Of a stretch of 64,000 nt of DNA, positions 17,101 through 23,944 are shown piece after piece. The position numbers and the translations under genes are program-made. This DNA comes from Candidatus Zhuqueibacterota bacterium. GTDB lineage: Bacteria; Zhuqueibacterota; Zhuqueibacteria; Residuimicrobiales; Oceaniaggregativiventaceae. Each line of letters starts with the position of its first letter. Within the stretch, counting starts at the first letter, position 1. Location of the stretch: the NCBI GenBank assembly GCA_014728115.1, contig WJME01000125.1:1-64000 (forward strand), in the 5' to 3' direction. The notes below the pieces were generated by a model, which did no database searches, was not told the origin of the DNA, and saw nothing but the letters and a program-made list of their open reading frames with translations.

Positions 17101-18105
17101 TTAAAATTGTGTTCCCCTGGCGACCCCCTTGACTCGGCAGAGGTACATGTCAGCAGTGATATAGAGCTCATTGCCATTCTCGCCTCCAAAACAGCAATTG
17201 GAGGTGGCAACACCGGTTTCTATGGTCGCGATATGCCGGGCATCCGGGGTGATCACCAGCACGCCGCCAGGACCCGTGGCCCACAGGTTCCCTTGATTGT
17301 CCACTGCCATGCCATCGCATCCGCCTCGTTTGCCCTGTTCGCTGATCGGGGTGGCATCGAAAAACAGACGGCCATTCGTGGCTGTACCGGTTTCTGTAAT
17401 ATCAAACGCCAGCCAAATTTTTTTCTTGCCCGAGTTGGCGACATATAACGTTTTTTCGTCAGGTGAAAGGGCAATGCCGTTCGGGCGATCGAGTTCGGTG
17501 GTGATCAGATTGAGCTGTCCTTGCGGCGTCAAATGATAAACACCATTGAATTCAAGCTCCTTACCCGGGTAATCCGGACCCTTTAAGCCATAGGGCGGAT
17601 CAGTGAAATAGATGTGGCCGTCAGAGCGGATGACCAGGTCGTTCGGACTGTTGAGTCGCTTGCCATTGTATTGGGAAACGAGGATACGTTTGACCCAATA
17701 GTCTGTATACAATTCTGCTACACACCGGTTGCCATGATCGCAAAAGATGATCCTTCCTGTCTGTGGATGCACGGCCAGACCGTTGCTGCCCAGCTCTTTG
17801 CCCGGTGGCTGTGTGCCAATGGCATAGCCGGCGGGTCGTAAAAAGATGCTCAACCCCTGCGTCTCGTGCCATTGCCAGGTGGTATTCTGAGGGATATCAT
17901 TGAACAGCAGAACTCTTTCTTGTTTGACCCAGACAGGCCCTTCACTCCAGTCGAATCCCTGGGCTAACACCTCGATTCGAGCCTCAGCCGGAATGAGTTC
18001 ATCTGCCAGAGCATCATGACGATGAATGGTGCCGATTGTTTTTTGAGCGGATTGTTGGCTGAACAGGCTGGAGAAAATCATCAAGACGAGTGCATATCTT
18101 TTCAT
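17101..18105 (-). CDS. SMP-30/gluconolactonase/LRE family protein, exported
   Basis: 334 residues with a signal peptide (MKRYALVLMIFSSLFSQQSAQ). Six-bladed propeller motifs of the SMP-30/lactonase family are intact: SEGPVW (metal-ligand Glu), LNSPNDLV (Asn), ITTELDRPNGIALSPDEKTLYV and GGCDGMAVDNQGNLWAT (metal-ligand Asp). Family members hydrolyse aldonolactones or related esters using a divalent cation. Here the enzyme would be periplasmic and might process sugar lactones. Its TAA stop (17101-17103) is immediately adjacent to the stop of the convergent gene, so no spacer exists between them. Confidence 0.85.
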   Translation of the reverse strand: MKRYALVLMIFSSLFSQQSAQKTIGTIHRHDALADELIPAEARIEVLAQGFDWSEGPVWVKQERVLLFNDIPQNTTWQWHETQGLSIFLRPAGYAIGTQPPGKELGSNGLAVHPQTGRIIFCDHGNRCVAELYTDYWVKRILVSQYNGKRLNSPNDLVIRSDGHIYFTDPPYGLKGPDYPGKELEFNGVYHLTPQGQLNLITTELDRPNGIALSPDEKTLYVANSGKKKIWLAFDITETGTATNGRLFFDATPISEQGKRGGCDGMAVDNQGNLWATGPGGVLVITPDARHIATIETGVATSNCCFGGENGNELYITADMYLCRVKGVARGTQF

Positions 18106-18274
18106 GAATGATCCTCAAGTTTGTATGGATGTTTCTTGTTTCTATGAATCATACCTAAATTTCGGCTATTAATCAAGAAGATAATCCAGTGGAAAATTTA
18201 CTAAAATCTAGAGTCCGATGCACAATTTGCAGGATCATTTTTTGAAAGATATGTATAGACTCGATGACAGGAAC

Positions 18275-19084
18275 CTATTGTAAATCATCGATTCTTATAA
18301 CCTGCCCCACACCGAGGTCTATGGCCCGTTCTTTATACGTGTTGGCAAAGGCTTTTATTGCCTTGTCTCCGGTGCAGTGAGAAGCTCCGACATAGTTCAC
18401 CCCAAGCGATTGAAAATTCTGAATAATGTCCGCGATTTCTGTGTCATTTTTATCACGCAGATGAAATCCACCCATAACGAGAAAGATCTGTTTGGATAAA
18501 AGTGTTTTGGCTTGTTTGACAATATCGACAATGCCGGGATGGGCACATCCGGTGATCACGATCAGGCCTTTAGAGGTGTCGATGATCAGCGATTGTTCTG
18601 CAATTCGGCTCCCCATTTTGCCGGTGGTATAGACATGCTCACAGATTTTTCGGGATTCTAAAGAACGATGTGCTTTGAGATTGGGAAACCGTTCATTGGC
18701 ATCCAGGTCCTGGGAAAAAGAATCCAGGAGGTAAAGATCTACCCGGTCATTTTGTCCGAGAAAGGCTTGTAATCCGCCGGTATGATCCCAATGGTCATGG
18801 GAAATCACAAGGGATTCGATTTGCTGTGGATCCAAATTCATTTTTTCCATATTGCGTAGCAGGATATCACCATCTGCACCGGTATCGAAAAGCAGTGTGT
18901 CTTCCATACCTTGTATAACACAGGCAAATCCCCAGGAAGTTTCGAGTCCTTGTTTGTATTCATAATTATCAAAGACCACGGTGATGGTGAGTGAGTCCTG
19001 TGCTTTTGCTTGATCAGGCATAAAGAATCCTCCCGTTAATATCACTAGACTTGCAACCCAAAAAAATATCCGAGGAGCGGTCAT
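18275..19084 (-). CDS. Metallo-beta-lactamase-fold hydrolase, exported
   Basis: 269 residues from ATG 19084, whose first base is the last base of the upstream TGA stop (TGATG). A GGGAG motif sits at proper spacing; GTG 19087 is the alternative. Signal peptide-like N-terminus, MTAPRIFFWVASLVILTGG ... AKAQ. The metal-binding motif SHDHWDHTGG is intact, and VITGCAHPGIVDIV and GGFHL supply further ligands. This combination is typical of the MBL subgroup annotated as dihydropterin-ribofuranosyl-aminobenzene-phosphate synthase-like. The substrate is unknown and the exported location is unusual for that biosynthetic label. It is translationally coupled to the DUF89 gene. Confidence 0.75.
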   Translation of the reverse strand: MTAPRIFFWVASLVILTGGFFMPDQAKAQDSLTITVVFDNYEYKQGLETSWGFACVIQGMEDTLLFDTGADGDILLRNMEKMNLDPQQIESLVISHDHWDHTGGLQAFLGQNDRVDLYLLDSFSQDLDANERFPNLKAHRSLESRKICEHVYTTGKMGSRIAEQSLIIDTSKGLIVITGCAHPGIVDIVKQAKTLLSKQIFLVMGGFHLRDKNDTEIADIIQNFQSLGVNYVGASHCTGDKAIKAFANTYKERAIDLGVGQVIRIDDLQ

Positions 19085-19959
19085 CACGTCTCCCTTACTT
19101 TAACGTTGGACCTGTCAGGCTTTTGGTAAAGGATAAAGTCACCGGTTTGCGCGCCGATCCGATTGCCGATGACCGGGCATTTGACGGTCAGGAGAAAATA
19201 AATGGATTTGTCAATATCCAACAGTCCTTCCAGATTTCCCTGACCTTTGGCAATGACAACATCCGCGTTGCTGACCTCTTGTTTGAATTCATCCGAGGTG
19301 AATTCCCAAACCGCTCCCGGCGAGTCGTCACCGGTGGTCATGACTCGTGCCAGCTTGCCGAGTTCAATTGTTTGCGCGTCCTCGAGCGTCGCATCATTGA
19401 TCGTGGGCCCGGAACGCACGACGAATGTGAGATGGGGATGATTCAGGGTTTCGATAAACAATTTGTCGAGCACGATCTCACCGCAATTATCCCCTATATA
19501 GAGAACAGATTCTGCTGCTTTCAATTCAGTTGCGAGGCTCTGGGAATCGTCTATGGCCAGGGTCGCGTGCATGACTTTTTCAATGGTCTCGATGAGATCC
19601 AGTTGATTTTGCGGTCCGAAATCGATGACATTGCCGGCGATGGCCAGTCGCATGACGGTATTCAGAGGGTTTGGGGAATCTTTTACCCGCTGTTTGAATT
19701 CCTCATAAAGACCGAGCATTTTTTCGTTACTCTGTTTCTTGATCTCCTGATAAGGATCCGGGTCCTCGAGAATGGTTCGTATCATACGATGCATCTCGCG
19801 TCCGATGGCCGGCGGTGATTGAGTATAGTCTGTCCGCGCCAGAAATCCCAGTAATTGTCGCATCGCCTCTTGTTTTTTGTCATCCGGAACGAGTCCGTTT
19901 TGCAATAATCTCAACAGACTATTGACAATGCAGGGTATACAATCGAGTGAAAGGTGCAT
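19084..19959 (-). CDS. DUF89/ARMT1-like metal-dependent phosphatase family protein
   Basis: 291 residues, start ATG 19959 with AAAGGA upstream. It shows the DUF89 signatures: an N-terminal LDCIPCIVNSLL cysteine motif, LYIGDNCGEIVLDK (the DNxGE metal/phosphate site) and ADVVIAKGQGNLEGL. Family members use Mn, Co or Ni to hydrolyse phosphometabolites (damage-control phosphatases). The bacterial/archaeal Cys-containing subgroup is less well characterised. It overlaps the downstream MBL gene, and the ~200 bp upstream contains the folded RNA candidate described separately. Confidence 0.85.
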   Translation of the reverse strand: MHLSLDCIPCIVNSLLRLLQNGLVPDDKKQEAMRQLLGFLARTDYTQSPPAIGREMHRMIRTILEDPDPYQEIKKQSNEKMLGLYEEFKQRVKDSPNPLNTVMRLAIAGNVIDFGPQNQLDLIETIEKVMHATLAIDDSQSLATELKAAESVLYIGDNCGEIVLDKLFIETLNHPHLTFVVRSGPTINDATLEDAQTIELGKLARVMTTGDDSPGAVWEFTSDEFKQEVSNADVVIAKGQGNLEGLLDIDKSIYFLLTVKCPVIGNRIGAQTGDFILYQKPDRSNVKVRET

Positions 19960-20041
19960 AAAAATCCTTTGGGAAACGATAAAGAATCATTCAAGAGTCA
20001 AACTGCCAAAATACAAGGCAAAACGTATTCGTTGGAATTAA

Positions 20042-20130
20042 AACACCAGCCCCGCGATCGGCTCATGCCGTTCATGAATCCTTGAACAACAACCGGAAGG
20101 AGAGGTGTTGAAATGTTGTTCTCGCGGGGC
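20042..20130 (-). ncRNA. Candidate structured RNA: three-way junction with possible pseudoknot
   Basis: Read on the minus strand, the segment between the DUF5320 stop and the DUF89 start can fold as follows. P1 is GCCCCGCGA/UCGCGGGGC (9 bp, 20122-20130 with 20049-20057). P2 stacks directly on it: GAACAACA/UGUUGUUC (8 bp, 20114-20121 with 20084-20091). P3 is a CGGC-AUGA-GCCG hairpin (20059-20070). The P2 loop contains AACACC (20104-20109), complementary to GGUGUU just 3' of P1 (20042-20047), which would form a pseudoknot. The P2 loop also holds CCUCUCC, complementary to a ribosome-binding sequence. It may be a leader of the DUF89-MBL operon or a 3' structure of the PadR operon. I do not recognise a known riboswitch. 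Confidence 0.5.
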
Positions 20131-20156
20131 ATGGCATCTCTTATGGAAGAACAGAG

Positions 20157-20513
20157 TTATTCGTTTTCTGATTTTGATTCCAGATCCTTGATACGGCTCT
20201 CGATATTTTTGAGAGCGGATTGTAAATGATCAGCCTCATTCTTTAGCTCTTGTAACTCGTGTTCTTTTGTGAGATATTCAGGCGCAGGGGCGTCTTGCCA
20301 ATAGGGACCGGCAGCCCATCCCGGAACACCGGTCGTATAATAGCGATGACGAAATCCCCGGCCATGGCCTCGACCGAATCCCATTCCCATTCCCCGGCCA
20401 CGACCAAATCCAGGATTGGCGAATCCGGGGGATCTGTATCCTGAGCAATATCCCATTGCCCGTCCTGTTCTGGATCCCATTCCTGCGGGACCGCTTCTAT
20501 CTCCACCTGGCAT
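20157..20513 (-). CDS. DUF5320-type small Gly/Arg-rich protein
   Basis: 118 residues. The true start is ATG 20513, five bases after an AGGAGG site; the track ORF runs far upstream through the neighbouring gene. The N-terminus MPGGDRSGPAGMGSRTGRAMGYC is the usual opening of DUF5320 proteins. A Gly/Arg/Phe/Met-rich stretch follows, then a coiled-coil tail (TKEHELQELKNEADHLQSAL, ~80-115). Such proteins are found beside NifX-like and MinD-like Fe-S/Mo proteins in anaerobes, but no function is established. Last gene of the PadR-led cluster. Confidence 0.8.
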   Translation of the reverse strand: MPGGDRSGPAGMGSRTGRAMGYCSGYRSPGFANPGFGRGRGMGMGFGRGHGRGFRHRYYTTGVPGWAAGPYWQDAPAPEYLTKEHELQELKNEADHLQSALKNIESRIKDLESKSENE

Positions 20514-20556
20514 CATAACCTCCTTGTTTTTTTTAGTTCTATTTGATCTCCAGTGG

Positions 20557-20883
20557 TTATGCCTTTTGATCTTTGTTGAGAAACGATTCCACGGCTTTTT
20601 TGACCGTACCTGCAGCGTCTGTGACGATCTCGATGCCAGCTGTATCGAGAGCTTGTTTTGCTTTATGTCCCACCTCTCCGGTGATGACGACCTGAGCACC
20701 ATTTTTAGAGATTTCCCGGGCAGCAGCAGGACCCGCGCCACCACTTGCTTCGCTGGCAGGATTGGAAAAGGCACTGAATTTCATGGTCTCTGAATCGACG
20801 AGAACAAAATAGGCACAACGTCCGAATCTCTGATCAACCTGAGCCGATAGAGATCCTCCTTTGGCGGTTACGGCAATTTTCAT
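20557..20883 (-). CDS. NifX/NifB-type (dinitrogenase iron-molybdenum cofactor) domain protein 1
   Basis: 108 residues, essentially one PF02579 domain: MKIAVTAKGG, VDQRFGRCAYFVLVD, GAQVVITGEVGHKAKQAL and GIEIVTDAAGTVKKAVE. Members bind Fe-S or Mo-containing clusters, including FeMo-cofactor precursors in NifX/NifB and a Mo-Cu cluster in the orange protein of Desulfovibrio. No nitrogenase gene is nearby, so nitrogen fixation is not implied. An ORP-like or metal-trafficking role fits the cluster better. AAAGGTAA precedes the start; 43 bp separate it from the DUF5320 gene. Confidence 0.88.
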   Translation of the reverse strand: MKIAVTAKGGSLSAQVDQRFGRCAYFVLVDSETMKFSAFSNPASEASGGAGPAAAREISKNGAQVVITGEVGHKAKQALDTAGIEIVTDAAGTVKKAVESFLNKDQKA

Positions 20884-20926
20884 TTTCGTTTACCTTTGAT
20901 TTATTTTTCAACAGATTTCCATTGGA

Positions 20927-21280
20927 TTAGTGATCGCATGCATTTTGTCCTGTGGTTAATGTTCCTCGTGCATGTTCGAGAACAATGATTTCCGGATTTT
21001 CGGCATCTGCGCCGGTAATTACATCGATCCCTTGCTGGCTAAAGAGCTCTTTTGCCCGCATTCCCATCCCCCCGGCAATGACCAGGTGTACCTTTTCCTG
21101 GGCAAGCCATTGGGGCAGAATCCCGGGCTCATGCGGGGGAGGGGTTTTTAATTGTGAATTTAGAATTTTGCCGCTCTCTGCATCGAGGTCAATGATTGCA
21201 AACTGTTGGCAGTGACCAAAGTGTTGGCATAATCGTCCGTCAATGACCGGTAGGGCATAACGGCGAATAGAATTGGACAT
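20927..21280 (-). CDS. NifX/NifB-type domain protein 2
   Basis: 117 residues, a second PF02579 domain: YALPVIDGRLCQHFGHCQQFAI, HLVIAGGMGMRAKELF, GIDVITGADAENPE, and a C-terminal NACDH. The CQHFGHC region and terminal Cys-Asp-His supply extra thiol/imidazole groups that could bind a metal cluster. The start ATG is placed directly after the stop of the upstream ATPase (TGAATG), with its AGGAGG inside that gene, so the two are translationally coupled. It differs enough from copy 1 to suggest a separate role. Confidence 0.87.
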   Translation of the reverse strand: MSNSIRRYALPVIDGRLCQHFGHCQQFAIIDLDAESGKILNSQLKTPPPHEPGILPQWLAQEKVHLVIAGGMGMRAKELFSQQGIDVITGADAENPEIIVLEHARGTLTTGQNACDH

Positions 21281-22168
21281 TCAAGCCTCCTGGTTGATGG
21301 GTTCTTTTACCTGTATTCTCGCGGATAAGGATTGCCACAATTGTACAAACAGATCCTGTAAAGGTCCGTTATCGAATTCTGTGATGGTCTTTCCTGCGAT
21401 TTGGGCTTTCGTGAGCGCCGAGTCGTAGGGGATTTTGCCAGCGACTACAATCCCATTGTCCTGACAAAAGATTTCGATTGACCCGGTCAGCTCTTTATTG
21501 ATATCTGCTCTGTTGATGCAAACCGTCATGGGGATCTTGAAATGGTTGCATAACTCAATCGTTCGCTTCATATCATGAATGGCTGAGCGAGACGGCTCGG
21601 TCACAATAAGGGCATGGTCTGCTCCTCCGATCGCAGCAATCACCGGACACCCGATTCCCGGGGGTCCATCAACCAACAGAAACTCTGCTTTCTGTTTTTC
21701 TGCAACCTCGCGTGCTTGCTTGCGCACTTTAGTCACCAGTTTGCCCGAGTTTTCTTCAGCAATTCCCAGTTTGGCATGAACCATGGTGCCGAAACGGGTT
21801 TTGGAAATGAACCAGTCTCCGCTTTTTCTGGGATTGAAATCGATGGCTTTTTCCGGACAATTCCAAACACAAACTCCACAGCCTTCACAGGCAATGGGTT
21901 GAATGCGGAAATCCACTGTAATCGCATCAAAGCGACACACCTGCAGGCATTGACCACATTGGCTGCATCGCCTAGGATCGATCTCTGCAACCTTGCCTCC
22001 GATAAAGGATTCTTGTTGCACCACTTTGGGTGCCATGACAAGATGTAAATCAGCAGCATCGACATCACAGTCTGCCAGAACCGCATGTTTGGCCAGACCG
22101 GCGAATGCAGCCGTGATGCTGGTTTTTCCCGTGCCTCCTTTACCGCTAATGATGACCAGTTCTTTCAT
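21281..22168 (-). CDS. MinD-superfamily P-loop ATPase with inserted ferredoxin domain (1)
   Basis: 295 residues from ATG 22168; the track TTG at 22180 is less likely. It has a deviant Walker A ISGKGGTGKTS at the N-terminus and a 2[4Fe-4S] ferredoxin insert with motifs CSQCGQCLQVC and CEGCGVCVWNC (~65-110). The Walker-like VDGPPGIGCPVI follows. This MinD/Mrp-ferredoxin architecture is found in anaerobes next to orange-protein and NifX-type genes and is thought to assist Fe-S or Mo cluster assembly using ATP. The 5' end overlaps the upstream paralog by 23 bp, so co-expression is tight. Confidence 0.9.
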   Translation of the reverse strand: MKELVIISGKGGTGKTSITAAFAGLAKHAVLADCDVDAADLHLVMAPKVVQQESFIGGKVAEIDPRRCSQCGQCLQVCRFDAITVDFRIQPIACEGCGVCVWNCPEKAIDFNPRKSGDWFISKTRFGTMVHAKLGIAEENSGKLVTKVRKQAREVAEKQKAEFLLVDGPPGIGCPVIAAIGGADHALIVTEPSRSAIHDMKRTIELCNHFKIPMTVCINRADINKELTGSIEIFCQDNGIVVAGKIPYDSALTKAQIAGKTITEFDNGPLQDLFVQLWQSLSARIQVKEPINQEA

Positions 22169-23021
22169 GAGGGCTTTCAATTTTTAAGTGATCCTGTATG
22201 TCTGTAAAAAGGGTTAAAAACTGCTTTTCATACTCGGGACAAGCCTCGACCAGTAACCGTCCTGCAGAGTAGGCCTCTGCAATCGCGCGTTTTTCCGGAA
22301 TCTGCATGAGAATGGGAATCCTTTTCATGTTGCAGTATTCTATGACGTGTGAATCCCCGGAATCCGCCCGGTTGACGAGTACACCAAAAGGACGCTCCAG
22401 TTTTTCCACCATCTCTGTCGCCATGACCAGGTCATTGTAACCAAAGGGAGTCGGTTCGGTCACGAGCAAGACAAAATCCGCGTCCTGGGTTGCCTCTACG
22501 ACCGGACACGAAGTGCCCGGCGGGGCATCGATAATGACGATCTTGCTATGGATTTCTCTTTTCACTTCTTTGATGACTGGTGGAGCCTTGGCTTCACCGA
22601 TTGCCAGCTCTCCCTGGACAAATGACAAATTCTTTGCTGTTCCGAAACTGACGGTTCCTGTACGATGCCTGATTTCATGAATTGCATTTTCCGGACACAC
22701 CTGTGTGCAACCTCCGCAGGCGTGACACAGTTCAGGGAAAACCATGACTGATTCTCCCAGAACCATGATCGCGTTGAATTCGCAAATCTCCGAACAACGG
22801 CCACACAAGGTACACAGACTCTCATTCACCTCTGGGATCAGCAGGTCGACCGCTTTTTGTTGATCGAATTCGGGTTCGAGGAACAAATGACCATTGGGTG
22901 CTTCGACATCTGTATCACAGAGCGTGATATCATATCCGTGTTTTGCCAGAGTCACGGCCAAATTGGTGGCGATCGTGGTTTTGCCGGTGCCGCCTTTGCC
23001 GCTTGCGATGGCTAGCTTCAT
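22146..23021 (-). CDS. MinD-superfamily P-loop ATPase with inserted ferredoxin domain (2)
   Basis: 291 residues. It begins MKLAIASGKGGTGKTTIATNLA with a perfect deviant Walker A and carries CTLCGRCSEIC and CHACGGCTQVC ferredoxin motifs (~70-115), then IIDAPPGTSCPVVEA. It is paralogous to the downstream ATPase and probably forms a heterodimer with it, as such pairs are nearly always adjacent. The likely role is ATP-driven metal-cluster handling. Start ATG 23021 lies 6 bp after the zinc-ribbon stop, with GGAAAGG upstream (inside that gene). Confidence 0.9.
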   Translation of the reverse strand: MKLAIASGKGGTGKTTIATNLAVTLAKHGYDITLCDTDVEAPNGHLFLEPEFDQQKAVDLLIPEVNESLCTLCGRCSEICEFNAIMVLGESVMVFPELCHACGGCTQVCPENAIHEIRHRTGTVSFGTAKNLSFVQGELAIGEAKAPPVIKEVKREIHSKIVIIDAPPGTSCPVVEATQDADFVLLVTEPTPFGYNDLVMATEMVEKLERPFGVLVNRADSGDSHVIEYCNMKRIPILMQIPEKRAIAEAYSAGRLLVEACPEYEKQFLTLFTDIQDHLKIESPHERTGHH

Positions 23022-23027
23022 TGCCGG

Positions 23028-23243
23028 TTACCTTTCCCGTGTCATTTGGGCCCCACATTTGGGACACGTCATCTCGTAGCAGGGATGTCCCTGTTCATGC
23101 GGTGCAGTGGCTCCGCATTGCGGGCACAGACAATGGCCTGCAGGCCCCATATTGAACCCTTGATTGCGTCCCTGGCCGCCTCGGCGACCCTGACCGCGAC
23201 CTGCGCCGCCGCCAGATCCTCTTCCACCTTTTCTTCCTGGCAT
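23028..23243 (-). CDS. Small zinc-ribbon protein
   Basis: 71 residues from ATG 23243, with GGAGG at correct spacing; the track start at 23303 lies inside padR. The N-terminal half is Gly/Arg-rich (MPGRKGGRGSGGGAGRGQG). The C-terminal half has two CxxC knuckles (CLCPQCGAT and MTCPKCGAQM) with His nearby, i.e. a zinc ribbon. It sits between padR and the MinD ATPases. A nucleic-acid or metal-handling role is possible, but no named family is recognised with certainty. Confidence 0.8.
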   Translation of the reverse strand: MPGRKGGRGSGGGAGRGQGRRGGQGRNQGFNMGPAGHCLCPQCGATAPHEQGHPCYEMTCPKCGAQMTRER

Positions 23244-23259
23244 ATTCAATCCTCCGATG

Positions 23260-23625
23260 TTATAAAAGATTGTCCAGTTTTTGCAAAAATGCATCCAGTG
23301 CATTTCGTCGCTGCCGAAGAGATTCGGACCAGAGCTGTAAATGATCCCGTCCTAACTCTGTGAGAGAGTAAATCCTTTTGGCCGGTCCCGGGCCAGTGGT
23401 ATCCCACTCTGACAGCACCAGACCTGATTCTTCCAAATGTCTCAGGGTACGGTAAATCGCTCCGGGATCGGGGGAACCATGGATAAAACCCAATTCCGGT
23501 ATCTGGGTCATCAATTCATACCCGTGTTTTTTTTCTTGCCATAACAAATAAAGTATCGAAGGCTCGATCCACCTGTTATGGCGTTCCTGGTGACATCCAC
23601 ATCCCCGACGGTGACGATTCCTCAT
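23260..23625 (-). CDS. PadR-family transcriptional regulator
   Basis: 121 residues. The winged-helix core is clear: ILYLLWQEKKHGYELM, DPGAIYRTLRHLEESGLV and RIYSLTELGRDHL. These are the PadR signatures of helices 1-3 and the wing. The basic His/Arg-rich N-terminus (MRNRHRRGCGCHQERHNRW) includes CGC, which might sense metal or redox; that is speculation. AAAGGAAG precedes the start. A perfect palindrome 20 bp upstream is the likely operator, so the gene probably represses itself and the six genes downstream. Confidence 0.92.
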   Translation of the reverse strand: MRNRHRRGCGCHQERHNRWIEPSILYLLWQEKKHGYELMTQIPELGFIHGSPDPGAIYRTLRHLEESGLVLSEWDTTGPGPAKRIYSLTELGRDHLQLWSESLRQRRNALDAFLQKLDNLL

Positions 23626-23644
23626 GCACTTCCTTTATAATGTT

Positions 23645-23667
23645 TATATATGTTTCAAACATATATA
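23645..23667. promoter_or_regulatory. Perfect 23-bp palindrome, probable PadR operator
   Basis: TATATATGTTT-C-AAACATATATA, with 11-bp arms and a 1-bp centre, lies just upstream of padR. PadR-family operators usually contain ATGT/ACAT half-sites, as here. Its position and perfection support autoregulation of the operon. Confidence 0.75.
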
Positions 23668-23689
23668 ATATACATGAGAATAGAGTGGA

Positions 23690-23944
23690 ATGCAAGGATT
23701 TTTTTATGGAAACCGCTTGAACCGATGGCAGGAGGGCACTGTGGAAATGAAAAATGTTCAGGATGAAACGATTGCACGTTTAAATGCAAACATGCTCGGG
23801 AGAGTGTCAGGAGGATTGGCAAATGAACTGAAAAACCTGCCAGGGATATTTATGCTCGATCCAGAGCCGATCAAACACAGGGATATGAGCAGATCCGGTT
23901 TAAAAACTCGATTCACTCGCCAGATTCGGTCATTTCACGTATGA
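23690..23944 (+). pseudogene. Possible remnant of a histidine-kinase HisKA segment
   Basis: This 84-codon + strand ORF lies between padR and the 3' end of the TolC gene, which it overlaps by ~30 bp. Its middle (NANMLGRVSGGLANELKNL) loosely recalls a phospho-acceptor helix, with Asn where His would be expected. No other kinase motif follows. It could be a decayed fragment or a spurious ORF; I would not call it functional. Confidence 0.2.

Noticed and set aside
19051-19818. 255-residue + strand ORF
   Set aside because: Shadow opposite the DUF89 gene, which has clear family motifs.
20557-21280. Nitrogen fixation locus
   Set aside because: Only NifX/NifB-type domains are present; no nifHDK, and such domains occur in non-fixing anaerobes.
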